Source: a virus
Virus record (IMG/VR): IMGVR_UViG_3300046511_000270
Span: 1-43,399 of that record
Reading direction: 5' to 3' (one strand)
Length of the DNA: 43,399 nt
Shown here: piece after piece, positions 16,501 through 24,729 of the stretch
Layout: the number at the start of each line of letters is the position of its first letter
Position numbering within the stretch: position 1 is the stretch's first letter
The notes under the pieces: generated by a model
Seen by the model: only the letters and a program-made list of their open reading frames with translations
Databases searched by the model: none
Told to the model about the DNA's origin: nothing
Position numbers and translations under genes: made by a program

Positions 16501-16839
16501 GGACGTGTGGCCGATCTGCACCATAAAGATGCCGACGTTCGCCACAGTGAACACGTCGAGCACTTCGTAAATCGTCGACGGCAGCCACTCGCCGCGCCAG
16601 CGGAAGGTGAGCACCGGCAACGTGTACGGGCCGAGCACGGTGCCGTCGTGCAGCGTGATCGTCATCTGCGTGCCCGAGACGGCGATCGACGCTATGCCGT
16701 TCGGCGTCGCCGGGTCGTTTTGCAGATCGAATATCGCTTGCGCGAGCGCCCAGAAATTGTCGTCGACTTCCGCGGCCGACAGATTGCCGCCCTTGCCCGG
16801 TCCCCACGGTCCGAGCGTGCGGAAGACGAGAGTGTCCAT
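13561..16839 (-). CDS. Long repetitive tail fibre protein
   Basis: A 1092-residue fibre. Residues 1-215 form the virion-attachment head (WRGEWLPSTIYEVLDVFTVANVGIF). About 220-580 contain four tandem ~70-residue units, each with LLANxSG..A, LxDxLD, RGTxxxR, W..LAPG..GQxLTTGG and ADPSW. A collagen-like triplet run (about 614-640, PGAPGPQGPAGATGATG) follows, then LPLTGGTLSG and GNPTAPTPTAGDNDTSVATTAF elements typical of fibres. A Gly/Asn-rich beta region ends with a C-terminal domain (VSKTANYTIVALDNGTHF..., probably trimerisation). It should mediate host recognition. The next gene starts within its stop codon. Confidence 0.88.
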   Translation of the reverse strand: MDTLVFRTLGPWGPGKGGNLSAAEVDDNFWALAQAIFDLQNDPATPNGIASIAVSGTQMTITLHDGTVLGPYTLPVLTFRWRGEWLPSTIYEVLDVFTVANVGIFMVQIGHTSGTAFDPALAVDGAPALLQLFGAVDASLSSLPDVLLTNLQDQDFLRWVGADARWENVALGSMAYQSAGAVTITGGTITGMPGPSAASDVATKGYVDGAITGGASVPDATMMSNISGTTGPAIAHTLSDYLDHVLTTGRGTMLVRGGTGWSALAPGASGQFLKTMGAGADVLWAAAPGGVTTISAGAGISTGGADITGTGTISLATVSAGTILANNTPSPAAPAPNMLTALLDAAVGNIRGSIAYRGGTIWTTLQPDPSSGKYLKTQGPGADPVWDSPTGAGTVTKVDTGAGLTGGPITSSGVIQFAPTADSTLLANVAGSSAAPAPVTLTQFLDHTFGSSAQGTVIYRSGSTYAALAPGSAGQVLTTGGASANPSWAAGGGGAGPIADHYLLANLSGATAAAIGHSLSDVLDYDIGSTRGTLAFRSSAGWLGLAAGTSGQVLTTGGTTADPSWQPGGAGGAISIGDTPPVAPTAGKPWFDSAGGQLYVFYDDGSSQQWVPASNQPGAPGPQGPAGATGATGATGPAGPNWQVGAGLSLNTGTTPSTVDVATPYLPLTGGTLSGLLTLSGAPTATLHAATKFYVDTAITPLAPLASPALTGNPTAPTPTAGDNDTSVATTAFVTGAITTATANYLPLAGGTLTGSLTVNGSGSAIVGEVGLGAAPSANTGIVQIRGTYTTAGATYFHIDGTFSSSSTSANTAITVDSVFTPTGASLTNAYGINVTASINAGSFALGGWSTYQSQPTLGAGFTGSVSSLTHFFAASPNVTGGSITNQYGFQSAAFSTNNNLAAGSASNRGFFANTITAGAAGGTISNFGGEFNVPSGGASSGTANNHGIYITGNGGTASGGTVNNYAIRSDSTAQSLIRGPLAAGVLTVSKTANYTIVALDNGTHFDNIGAAANITLTLPTAANGLTFSFAVHAAHSIIVDAAGTDIIALGTLLTSAGGTVTGATPYSYVEIECHAAGVWIATSQLGGWATA

Positions 16840-17895
16840 CTACTGCGCCGCCTCCGCGGTGTCGGCTTCGGCGCGCGTCACCAGCGACTCCAAATTGTGC
16901 GCGCGCGTGATCTTGAACACGTCGACCGATTCCACGTTATCGTTTGCGCCGATGTCGTAAGGGTATTGGATCGTTTGAGTGACGAGCTCGTCGCCCTCGA
17001 CCGTGACGCCGGTCGCGCTTGCGGTGAAAACCGGCAGCCCCTTGTATCGCGTGTATTTGACCGTCGAGCGATAGCCGACGAGGTGCGGGTCAGTGTGGGG
17101 AAATGTTACCTGCCAGATGTAATCTTGATCGGCGAGCGCGCCGAGGCTGAGGATGTAGGTCTGCCGGATCAGGTTCGCCGAGTGCGTCCGATAGTTGTAG
17201 GTGGACATCCAGCTATCTGTTTCGTCCCAGGTCGAATCGTAAGCAGAGCCGTCGTTGACCGAGCAAGCGATCGTTGCGTCCGGCGTACCTTGATTGATGA
17301 CGTAGAGGCTGCCGAGGATACACTCGACGACACCGCTTCCGAGCAGGGTTCCGCCGTCGAAATAACCGCCCGCCGTTGGGTCGGCGTTGAAAGCAGCGAC
17401 TTGGATGTCGAGTTGCTCGCCGACACTCGGCACCATCGAGTTGTAGCCGTTTTGCATCGCGAGACTTATGCCGTCGCTGTGAGTGTGGCTGTAATGGTTG
17501 ATCGCAATGCCGTCGACCAAGCCTTGACCACCAAAGAACGGTTCCCACAGAAAGCCGAGCGGCGGGTGATCGCCGAGCGAAATGCCGATCTGGTAGAATT
17601 CTTCCTTGTATTCGTAAAGCTGGCCGAGCACCGGGTCGTTGTTGCCGCCGCCGACCGGGAACCAGACAGCGGGATATTCCGCCGCGACGCTGCTTTGTAG
17701 ATCGGCGGCGTCGATGATTTCGCCGATGTCATAGTCGTTGTTTAGGCTGCCGTAGCTCGGGTCAGCCGGAAACGGATACGACGCAATGTCCGGCTGGTCG
17801 ATCTCGATCACGGCCCAATCGCCGCTCGCGAAATTGACATCTTTCAGCCGGTCGAGCGGCGACTCAACGTAGGGACCGCCGTGTTTGTCGCTCAC
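16840..17895 (-). CDS. Tail-associated protein of unknown function
   Basis: A 351-residue product. GTG 17895 (GTGA overlap) is preferred over an in-frame TTG at 17925 that would overlap the preceding gene. It is acidic, rich in Asp, Tyr and Asn, and less Ala/Arg rich than most products here; the DNA is correspondingly less G+C rich. It contains YGSLNNDYDIGEIIDAADL, a GISLGDHPPLGFLWEPFFGG segment and a beta-rich C-terminal half. Position between tail tip genes and the fibre suggests a fibre connector or tip protein. Confidence 0.6.
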   Translation of the reverse strand: MSDKHGGPYVESPLDRLKDVNFASGDWAVIEIDQPDIASYPFPADPSYGSLNNDYDIGEIIDAADLQSSVAAEYPAVWFPVGGGNNDPVLGQLYEYKEEFYQIGISLGDHPPLGFLWEPFFGGQGLVDGIAINHYSHTHSDGISLAMQNGYNSMVPSVGEQLDIQVAAFNADPTAGGYFDGGTLLGSGVVECILGSLYVINQGTPDATIACSVNDGSAYDSTWDETDSWMSTYNYRTHSANLIRQTYILSLGALADQDYIWQVTFPHTDPHLVGYRSTVKYTRYKGLPVFTASATGVTVEGDELVTQTIQYPYDIGANDNVESVDVFKITRAHNLESLVTRAEADTAEAAQ

Positions 17896-18335
17896 TGATT
17901 CTTGAATGTCCAAGTCGAGCCGCAATTCGTCGGTGTTTGTACGGCGTCGTTATGCGCGAAGTCCGCGGCCCATTGGTTGAGGTCGGCATTGATTTCCGAC
18001 GCGACATAATCGACCTGATCCCAGTTGTCGTTGCAGGTGTTTTGCTCTTTCTTTTTCATCGTCATCTTTTGCGGCCGCTCGACATCGACCCAATTGTCGC
18101 TTGTCGGGTCGCCGCGTTGATAGATACGGATCGGGATCGGGATGCGGCTTTGCTCGTCCTGGGTCTCGGCGCAACACTCGACGTTCACGCCGGCGGCAGG
18201 CGTCGGCATGGTCGCGGTCGTGCCCCATTTCAGCGTTGCGCGTTCGCGCGTGCCGGAAGGCGTCGACGGGATGACCGTCGTGCCGTGCGACTGCGGCGAC
18301 TGATAGGGTCGGACGATATATTCGAGGAACGACAT
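17892..18335 (-). CDS. Tail-associated hypothetical protein
   Basis: A 147-residue product beginning MSFLEYIVRPYQSPQSHG. It has Cys54/Cys55 (VECCAET), a Lys-rich MTMKKKEQNTCNDNWD stretch and many Asn/Gln, unlike the Arg/Ala-rich norm of this genome. It sits four bases from the large tip protein and overlaps the next gene. Function unknown; probably structural. Confidence 0.55.
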   Translation of the reverse strand: MSFLEYIVRPYQSPQSHGTTVIPSTPSGTRERATLKWGTTATMPTPAAGVNVECCAETQDEQSRIPIPIRIYQRGDPTSDNWVDVERPQKMTMKKKEQNTCNDNWDQVDYVASEINADLNQWAADFAHNDAVQTPTNCGSTWTFKNQ

Positions 18336-18338
18336 CGC

Positions 18339-21137
18339 TCACCTTCCGGACGTGGCAGAGAGGTCGATCGTCCGCGGCAGCGCGAGTTGCGACACCGCGG
18401 GATAAAACGGCGTAGTGAATTCCGCGCCTTGCAGCGGCTTTAGGTCGAGCAGCACCGTAGTCGTCAGCGACCGCATGGCGCCGACCGGATCGCCGGCGGT
18501 CGGCACGACGACGTTCTGAAAGCTCGCCAGGACCGGCACCACAGTCTTGAGCCCATTGGTCACGACGCACTCGTTCACCGCGGCGTCGGCGGTGAGATTC
18601 GTCAGATTGAGACCGTCGTCGGCGATGACGAAATCGTCGAGGCTTTGGTAATAGAAATCGTCGAGACCGGCCGGCGCCGACTGCGCGCCGGCGATCGCCT
18701 CATAGCCGGGAGCGACGTAGCCGTCGTCGACATAGACCGGCACGCCGGGTTGCGCTTCCGAGCCGTCGCCGGTGCCGATCGTGCAGCCGATCGTGAATTC
18801 ACCGAGCATCGTATCGCTGGCGGTGAGCTTGTACGATTTCACCTTGCCGGTCGCGGTGCCGCCGGGGAGCCGGTAATCGGTCAGCGTCACGCTATGCCGC
18901 AGCGTAATTGCGAGCGCGGTGCGCCAATCGACCGCGAATGTCACGTCGACGCTACGCGCGCGAGCTCGCATCTTCGCGCGGCCCATGAGCAGGATATTTT
19001 CAAACGACAGCGCGCCACGCGGCGTCTGGAAGTAGCTGCGCGACGCGGCATCGCCGATCGGAATCGCGCCACCGGGGTCGACCGCCTGGTCGACAAATTG
19101 CGAGCTCAGGCTGATGGTCTCGCGGTCGTTTTCACCGGAGTCGGAAAGCTGCCGCTGTACGCCGGCGGTGAGGACCGCGGTCGCTGTCTCGGTGCGCCGC
19201 CGGTTCGCTTTGAATTCAAGCGTCATCCGGATTTTGTAGACGTTCAGCGGGAAAGCGACCGACAGCATCCCGAACGGGTGCAGATACACCGCGACGTTGC
19301 TTTGATCGGTCGACGCGCCGGCTTGGCTCGGCACTGACTGCCCGCCGGCATAGACGACGTTGTAATACATTTGCTTGTAGGGACCATTCGGCGCCACCGC
19401 GTCGAGGATGTAGCAAAGCGGATAACCGGCGGCGTCGTTCTGCGTCGAGAGCGAATAGCCGCCGCCGATGCTCGTGCCCGGTTTCGGCCAATCCGATTTC
19501 AGACCGTCGCCGCAGAGGCACGAGATCAGGCCGCCGCCGCCGGAATTGAACGTGTTACGCGGAAACGTGTGGTTGTACGCGCTGCCGGAATCGTAAAACG
19601 CGCTGACGATTCGCTGCGTTACGTCGATCTTTCCCTCGGCTTGCTGCATCCATGCGACGGTGCCGGTGATCGTCGTTTCGACGAGTGGCGGTTGACCGTA
19701 GGCGAGGCTAAAGCGGTCGTAAATCGCTTGATCCTGGCCGATCGCGACCGCGCCGTCTTCGCCCTGCAGTATGTCGCTCGCCGTCACCGCGAGCGTCTTG
19801 CGGTCGATGTGCCATAGCGCGGTGTAGGTTTCGAGCACCGTGTCGGGGTTGACGGCAGCCTGCGCGAGCCAGATCGGATCGTAATAGGGCAGCACCGCGA
19901 GCTCGTTGGCGAGGGCGAGCTTTTGCACGTTCAAATCGTCCGGTCGCGCGAGGAATTCCAACTGCACGAGCTCGCCGGCCATGAGGCGCGGCACGCCGAC
20001 CAGGCGCCCGTTGAACAGCGGCACGAGGTCCGCAGCGGCGCCGCCTTCCGGCGTCCACGCTTGATCCCACGAGAGCCAGCACCACAGGTTCCGGCCGGTC
20101 GCGAGCAGTCCGACGAACGGGTTGCGGAGCTCGATCGTCAGCGTCGCGAAGCTGCCTTCCTGGTGGTCGATCTCGACGCGGATCACCTCTTCGTCGAAAC
20201 GGTTGTGCACCGCCGGATCAAATGGCGCGTTCTGCGTCCGCGGCCCGGTGATCGTCAAAATCGCATTGAGCACCGTGTCGGTCGCGAACTGGTCGAGCGT
20301 GATCGCCGTCGCGCCGATCGAGGGCGCGACAAAGGTCGAGCTCGTTTGGATGCTGTTGCCGCTGACGCCATAGACAAGCCCCGGCGTGAGGCTCGCGAGC
20401 GCGGCGCTCGGGATGCCGGTCACGCTATAGGCGTCGCCGGTTGGAAAGCCGGAAAGTTGCAGCGGATAAAAGCCGCCGGCGAACGATCGCACGTCCTGCT
20501 CGGCGACCGTGTAAGTCGTGATCGAGGTCTCGAAGCCGAATTGGTCGATCGCCAAGTGCGTATGCGGCGTCGCGGCGAGTATGTGCATATACCCGGTGCC
20601 GCCGCCGTCATAGGTCATGTAAGCCGCGCTGACGGTCATTATCCCGCCGCCGGTCGTGTACGTCGTGCCGGTCGTCGTGCCGATCGGCACGTTGGTTTCG
20701 CCGATGCCGGTGCCGAAGATCCCGTAAGTGCCGGCGTCGAGCGTGACGCCGGTCAGATCGACTGCGTTGCTGCCCTGCGTCAGCGTGCCGCCGACCGTGC
20801 CGACGACCGTCGATTTGGTCGCTTCGTATGTCGCGCTCGTCAGGGTGTCGGTCGCGGCCGCGCTGAGATTGAGCGAGCTCGGCAAGCCGGCGAGCACGCT
20901 ATCGTCGAAGACGAAAAAGACGCCGGCCGGCAGACCGGGGCCGGCGAGCTCGTAAAGCGCGCCGGTTTCGAGCCCTTGCGCGCTCGCCATGTTGCGGAGT
21001 TGAAACTCGCCGGCGACGACATCGCCGACGATCGTCACGCGGTCGAGTCGCGCGCCGTGCGTCGAGCCGTTGGTGACGAGTGTCACCTGTTCCGCGATCG
21101 TGCCGCCCGCCCATGCAAAGCACCAGGGACCGGGCAA
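18339..21137 (-). CDS. Large tail tip/hub protein
   Basis: A 932-residue protein starting one base after the preceding gene. The N-terminal third includes inserted Gly/Thr-rich beta domains (about 90-290). A central region (about 320-480: EEVIRVEIDHQEGSFATLTIELRNPFVG, LFNGRLVGVPRLMAGELVQLEFLARPDDL) has the pattern of phage tail hub domains that ride on the distal tail ring. The rest contains beta-rich segments and a DFYYQSLDDFVIAD tail. Its place after the tape measure supports a baseplate hub or tip role. A peptidoglycan hydrolase motif (NlpC/P60, lysozyme) is not visible. Confidence 0.7.
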   Translation of the reverse strand: MPGPWCFAWAGGTIAEQVTLVTNGSTHGARLDRVTIVGDVVAGEFQLRNMASAQGLETGALYELAGPGLPAGVFFVFDDSVLAGLPSSLNLSAAATDTLTSATYEATKSTVVGTVGGTLTQGSNAVDLTGVTLDAGTYGIFGTGIGETNVPIGTTTGTTYTTGGGIMTVSAAYMTYDGGGTGYMHILAATPHTHLAIDQFGFETSITTYTVAEQDVRSFAGGFYPLQLSGFPTGDAYSVTGIPSAALASLTPGLVYGVSGNSIQTSSTFVAPSIGATAITLDQFATDTVLNAILTITGPRTQNAPFDPAVHNRFDEEVIRVEIDHQEGSFATLTIELRNPFVGLLATGRNLWCWLSWDQAWTPEGGAAADLVPLFNGRLVGVPRLMAGELVQLEFLARPDDLNVQKLALANELAVLPYYDPIWLAQAAVNPDTVLETYTALWHIDRKTLAVTASDILQGEDGAVAIGQDQAIYDRFSLAYGQPPLVETTITGTVAWMQQAEGKIDVTQRIVSAFYDSGSAYNHTFPRNTFNSGGGGLISCLCGDGLKSDWPKPGTSIGGGYSLSTQNDAAGYPLCYILDAVAPNGPYKQMYYNVVYAGGQSVPSQAGASTDQSNVAVYLHPFGMLSVAFPLNVYKIRMTLEFKANRRRTETATAVLTAGVQRQLSDSGENDRETISLSSQFVDQAVDPGGAIPIGDAASRSYFQTPRGALSFENILLMGRAKMRARARSVDVTFAVDWRTALAITLRHSVTLTDYRLPGGTATGKVKSYKLTASDTMLGEFTIGCTIGTGDGSEAQPGVPVYVDDGYVAPGYEAIAGAQSAPAGLDDFYYQSLDDFVIADDGLNLTNLTADAAVNECVVTNGLKTVVPVLASFQNVVVPTAGDPVGAMRSLTTTVLLDLKPLQGAEFTTPFYPAVSQLALPRTIDLSATSGR

Positions 21138-21599
21138 TCAGTCCTCTTCGAGCTCGAGGGACCACGCGACCGCGGCGTCCCACTCGTCGCGCTCTTGATG
21201 CCAGTGCACGACGCGCATCCTGAATTGCGGGCAGTAGTAGGTGAAATCGCCCTCGACGCGGACGCTGCCGGCGACCGGACTGCGCGTCGGCGTGCCGTCT
21301 GCCGTCTGATAGCCGAGCTCGACCAGCGAATTGACGTTGACGAGCATTCCGACCCAAAGCCCGTCGAGCGCCGGCGGCGCCTGATCGTTGCCGCGGACTT
21401 CGAGGCGGTATTTGCGGAATTGCGGCGCGCTGATGTCGATCAAGCCGCCGTTGACGTTGCGCGCGAGCTTGTCGAGCCCCTGGCCGGCCTCGATCGGGCT
21501 CAGCGTGCCGTGCAGAGCGCGCGCCGAATACGGATTGATGCCGGGTGCGGTCGACAGATCGAAAGTGATGCGAAGGGCGGTGTACGGAAGGCCGATCAT
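21138..21599 (-). CDS. Distal tail-type structural protein
   Basis: A 153-residue product whose ATG overlaps the tape-measure stop (TGATG). It starts MIGLPYTALRITFDLSTAPGIN and contains ISAPQFRKYRLEVRGNDQAPPALDGLWVGMLVNV and a MRVVHWHQERDEWDAAVAWSL motif. The beta-rich pattern and immediate post-tape-measure position suggest a distal-tail ring protein linking tube and hub. I do not recognise a named family. Confidence 0.6.
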   Translation of the reverse strand: MIGLPYTALRITFDLSTAPGINPYSARALHGTLSPIEAGQGLDKLARNVNGGLIDISAPQFRKYRLEVRGNDQAPPALDGLWVGMLVNVNSLVELGYQTADGTPTRSPVAGSVRVEGDFTYYCPQFRMRVVHWHQERDEWDAAVAWSLELEED

Positions 21600-23530
21600 C
21601 AGGCGTTCGGGCGCCCCGCGAACCACGACGGTTTGACGCCGGCCGAGCGTGTCTGTTGCCGGTTCGCTTCGCTGACGAGCGCGTCGACGACATGGCTCGC
21701 GCCGCTGAGCGGAAACGACTGCGAGCCGATATGCAGATGCACCGCCGCGCGACCGGCGCCGCCGTCCGCTGACGATGCGAGCCCGCCGGACGCGAACCGC
21801 AGCGGCGGCACGCCGACAAAGCCGCCGGATGCAAAGCTGTTGATCGCCGAGAGAAAGCCGACGCCGAGCCGGCGGACCGACGTCGCGTTGACGACGAATT
21901 CGCCATTGGAGAGCCGCGCCGGAATGCTGTCGCTGGTGCCGGTGCCGGCGCCGCGGACCCACCCGCCGCTCGCATATGGCGTCGGAACGAGCGCCGGACC
22001 GGGCAGCGCGCCCGGTTTTTTGAGCAAGTCCATGCTCCGGTTCCACTCGTTCGCGATGTCGTCGCCGAGCGCCTTGAAATACGGTTTCAGCGGATCAAAC
22101 GACTTTTCGACTTCGCCGGCGACGCGCGACGCCGATGCCGGGATGCCTTCGTCGAAAACCCGGTTCAAGTCGGTCGCGGCGTCGCGCGCCTCTTTGATCC
22201 CGATCGCAAGTTCGTCGATTCCCTTCACCGCCGCCGGCGCACCTTTGACAAGAGCGTCAAGCTGAGCGCCTTCCACCGTCTCGCGCTTTGCGACTGTCGC
22301 CTCTCGTATGGCGTCCGCCGCGCCTTTCGCTTCATCCGTAACGAGCGACCGAGCGGCGCGCTGCTGGTCGTTTAACGCCTTGAGACCGCCGCCCTTTGTC
22401 GACATCAAGTCGAGCGCGCCGGCGATCTCTTTGTAAGATTTCCCCATAATTTGCACGGCGATCTCGTCGGCATATTCGACACGACCAGCATCGCGCCATC
22501 GCTTTAAACCGGCGGTGATTGCGTCGATATATTGCTGCTGGCTTTCGACCGTGCCGGTGAATTTCGTCGCGTCGTAATTGAGCGCCGCATAAGCGTCGGA
22601 CATGCTCTTGATCTGCGCCGGCGCGGTTGCCGTGCCGCCTTTCAAGATGGTCGGCGCACCGGCGACGACACTCGGCGGTGCATTGCCGCGCAAAATTTCG
22701 ACGCCGACTCCCGTCACGGTGCCTGGTATCGGCGCCTCGCCGCCGCGGACGTTCGGGCCGCGATAGCCCTGCAGCGGCACGGCGCCGCGCGCGACGTCCT
22801 CCGGAAACCGCTCGGCGAGCGAGCGCGTGTCCGGAGGACCGAGAGCGGCGCCACCGCCAGGGCCGACGAATGCCGCGCCACCGCCACCCTTTAAGACCGT
22901 CGTGCCGCCGAGAGTTTGGCCGGCAAGCTCGCGCTCGCGCCGCGCCTGCTCTAGCGATCGGCTGAGCCGGTACGCAAGCGGTCCGACTTCGTTCGGATCG
23001 ACATTCGTGCGCGCCAACGCCGTTTGAATACCTTGCAACGTCTCGGTGCTAAACACCGTCGCTTTCGACATGCGTTGCAGCGTCGTAACCTTGTCGACAG
23101 CATCGCCGATAACATCGGTGATCTTTTTGAATCCTTCGTAGACCCCGGCGGCGACGATGCCGCCGCGCAGACTTCTAAACGCGCCGGCGATCTCGGCGAC
23201 GGAATCGGCCGCACCGCCGGCTTGGCTGCCGACCACGCGCAACCGCTCGCCGAGGGCGGTCAGCGGTCGGCCGACTTCGACCTGTGCTTTGGTAAGCGCG
23301 GTAAGCTCCTGGCGCAGCCGGAAGACGCGCACCGTCGCCTCTTGCGCGCCGCGTGCGACCTGTTGCTGACGGTCCCACTGGCCGGTTTTTTGCGCCTCGA
23401 TCGTCGCCGCTCGCAGTTGCTTTTGCCAATCCTGCAGAACGACCGTCGCCTTGTCTAAATCGGCCTTGAGCTTGCCGGTATCGACGCCGATCGTGATCGC
23501 CAAGTTGGAAGCGGTCGACGACAGTGCCAT
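21599..23530 (-). CDS. Tail tape measure protein
   Basis: A 643-residue protein with a long helical/coiled N-terminal half (about 1-110 and 180-220, rich in Ala, Gln, Arg), an Ala/Gly-rich segment near 110-135 (AFRSLRGGIVAAGVYEGFKKI), and the hallmark C-terminal motif ASGGWVRGAGTGTSDSIPARLSNGEFVVN near 520-550. It would set tail length: at about 0.15 nm per residue, a tail of roughly 95-100 nm is expected. It follows the tail chaperone genes, as in other siphoviruses. Confidence 0.9.
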   Translation of the reverse strand: MALSSTASNLAITIGVDTGKLKADLDKATVVLQDWQKQLRAATIEAQKTGQWDRQQQVARGAQEATVRVFRLRQELTALTKAQVEVGRPLTALGERLRVVGSQAGGAADSVAEIAGAFRSLRGGIVAAGVYEGFKKITDVIGDAVDKVTTLQRMSKATVFSTETLQGIQTALARTNVDPNEVGPLAYRLSRSLEQARRERELAGQTLGGTTVLKGGGGAAFVGPGGGAALGPPDTRSLAERFPEDVARGAVPLQGYRGPNVRGGEAPIPGTVTGVGVEILRGNAPPSVVAGAPTILKGGTATAPAQIKSMSDAYAALNYDATKFTGTVESQQQYIDAITAGLKRWRDAGRVEYADEIAVQIMGKSYKEIAGALDLMSTKGGGLKALNDQQRAARSLVTDEAKGAADAIREATVAKRETVEGAQLDALVKGAPAAVKGIDELAIGIKEARDAATDLNRVFDEGIPASASRVAGEVEKSFDPLKPYFKALGDDIANEWNRSMDLLKKPGALPGPALVPTPYASGGWVRGAGTGTSDSIPARLSNGEFVVNATSVRRLGVGFLSAINSFASGGFVGVPPLRFASGGLASSADGGAGRAAVHLHIGSQSFPLSGASHVVDALVSEANRQQTRSAGVKPSWFAGRPNA

Positions 23531-23533
23531 CGG

Positions 23534-23686
23534 TTAATTCTCCAAATTGCGCTGATAAGCGCGCATCGCCTGTTCGTTCGCGTGCGTGGCGTGCCGGTTC
23601 ATGTCGAGCTCTTCGCGGAGCTCTCGCCGGCGCCGCCGATCTGCGAGAAACAGGAACGCTTGCAATTGCCGCGGCGTGTAATCCAT
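23534..23686 (-). CDS. Tail assembly chaperone, downstream (GT-like) part
   Basis: A 50-residue product starting at ATG 23686, which overlaps the previous stop (TGATG). It reads MDYTPRQLQAFLFLADRRRRRELREEL. The frame is -1 relative to the upstream chaperone and is open far upstream; the codons just before the ATG encode AERLIAAGHDPKSV, which looks like natural chaperone sequence. A -1 ribosomal frameshift making a G-GT-like fusion is therefore plausible, although no textbook XXXYYYZ heptamer is evident. It lies directly before the tape measure gene, as in lambda-like phages. Confidence 0.65.
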   Translation of the reverse strand: MDYTPRQLQAFLFLADRRRRRELREELDMNRHATHANEQAMRAYQRNLEN

Positions 23687-24141
23687 CACGCTCTTTGGGT
23701 CATGCCCTGCGGCAATGAGCCGTTCGGCGCCGGCGGCGCACTCATAGCCTGATCCCTCCCAGGCAGGCCGGCGACGAGCTCGCCGGCGAGCATCGTCAGC
23801 CTTGCCAATAAAGGGGCGACACCCCGCGGAAACGTGATGTCGCGGATCGCCGTCAGGCAGTCGATCACCTCGTCGAGCGTCAGCGCACCGCTCGTCGCGA
23901 CGTGCTCGGCGGCGTCCGGCTGGTCCGCAGTGCACGCGATCACGGTCGCGATCGCCTCCGGCGCCATCGCGAGCTCGATGACGTTGAGCTCCGGTGCGCC
24001 CTCTGTGAACAGATTGCGGAGCATCGGAAACTGTAAAAAGAGCTCGCCGATCTGCCGCAGACTGAGTCCGTGCAGGACGAGCTCGCCGCCGGCGACCTTG
24101 ACGGTGCGCGTCTGCGGCATGACGTCGACGAGCGAGACCAT
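23686..24141 (-). CDS. Tail assembly chaperone (G-like)
   Basis: A 151-residue acidic, helical protein between the tail tube and tape measure genes. It begins with a short beta hairpin (VKVAGGELVLHGLSLRQIGELFLQFP), continues as alternating helices to about residue 125, and ends in a Pro/Gly/Ser linker. This is the layout of tail assembly chaperones that bind the tape measure. The last ~40 codons overlap an open -1 frame leading to the next gene. Confidence 0.72.
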   Translation of the reverse strand: MVSLVDVMPQTRTVKVAGGELVLHGLSLRQIGELFLQFPMLRNLFTEGAPELNVIELAMAPEAIATVIACTADQPDAAEHVATSGALTLDEVIDCLTAIRDITFPRGVAPLLARLTMLAGELVAGLPGRDQAMSAPPAPNGSLPQGMTQRA

Positions 24142-24144
24142 CGG

Positions 24145-24711
24145 CTATTTCGCCGCGACCGTGCCGGCCGACGACAGCGTGCCGATTGTGCTGTCGAGGC
24201 CGAGAAAGGCGATTTTCATGTTGTCGTAACTCCACTCGTCCATGACGATGTTGAGGCTCGCGGCCTTCTCGTGAATGATCTCGTCGTCTTTCACCCGCAC
24301 GCCGACCATCGACGAGTAATGCGGCAGCGTCGTCACCGCCGGCACGAATTCAAACGTCGGCACATTGCCGATATGGCGATAAGTGATGTCGCCGATTAGC
24401 TGAATTTCGACGTTGCCCTTGCCGACGTAATAGAGGTCGGTCAACGGCGAAATCATGCCGGTGTCGGGGTGGGTAATCGTGCCGAAACTGCCGGTCGCGT
24501 CGGCGAGCACTTCGCCGGTAATGTGCAGTTGTCCCCACTCGTCTTGAATGACGCCGATCGGGTTGTTCGGCCGAAACATGACATTGACGAGATTCATTAC
24601 GATCTGCGGCCCCTTGGCGTTGCTGCCGGTAAATTTCACCGCCGCGTTGATCTTGTCGGCCGCGAAGATGTCGAAGGTGCCGGGGACGGGGGCGGCGCGC
24701 GGTGTTTGCAT
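24145..24711 (-). CDS. Major tail tube protein
   Basis: A 188-residue protein with a strong ribosome site (AGAAGGGAAA) before ATG 24711, consistent with a highly expressed structural gene. The sequence (VKFTGSNAKGPQIVMNLVNVMFRPNN..., GQLHITGEVLADATGSFGTITHPDTG, YVGKGNVEIQLIGDITYRHIG) has the tail-tube pattern of a beta-barrel with long loops. Order (connectors, this gene, chaperones, tape measure) supports it. No sheath gene follows, indicating a non-contractile tail. Confidence 0.75.
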   Translation of the reverse strand: MQTPRAAPVPGTFDIFAADKINAAVKFTGSNAKGPQIVMNLVNVMFRPNNPIGVIQDEWGQLHITGEVLADATGSFGTITHPDTGMISPLTDLYYVGKGNVEIQLIGDITYRHIGNVPTFEFVPAVTTLPHYSSMVGVRVKDDEIIHEKAASLNIVMDEWSYDNMKIAFLGLDSTIGTLSSAGTVAAK

Positions 24712-24729
24712 GGCTGATTTCCCTTCTCG

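Noticed and set aside
19923-22265. A 780-codon open frame on the plus strand opposite the tail genes
   Set aside because: It lies opposite well-supported tail tip and tape-measure genes; its product is Arg-rich low complexity typical of antisense frames in high-G+C DNA.
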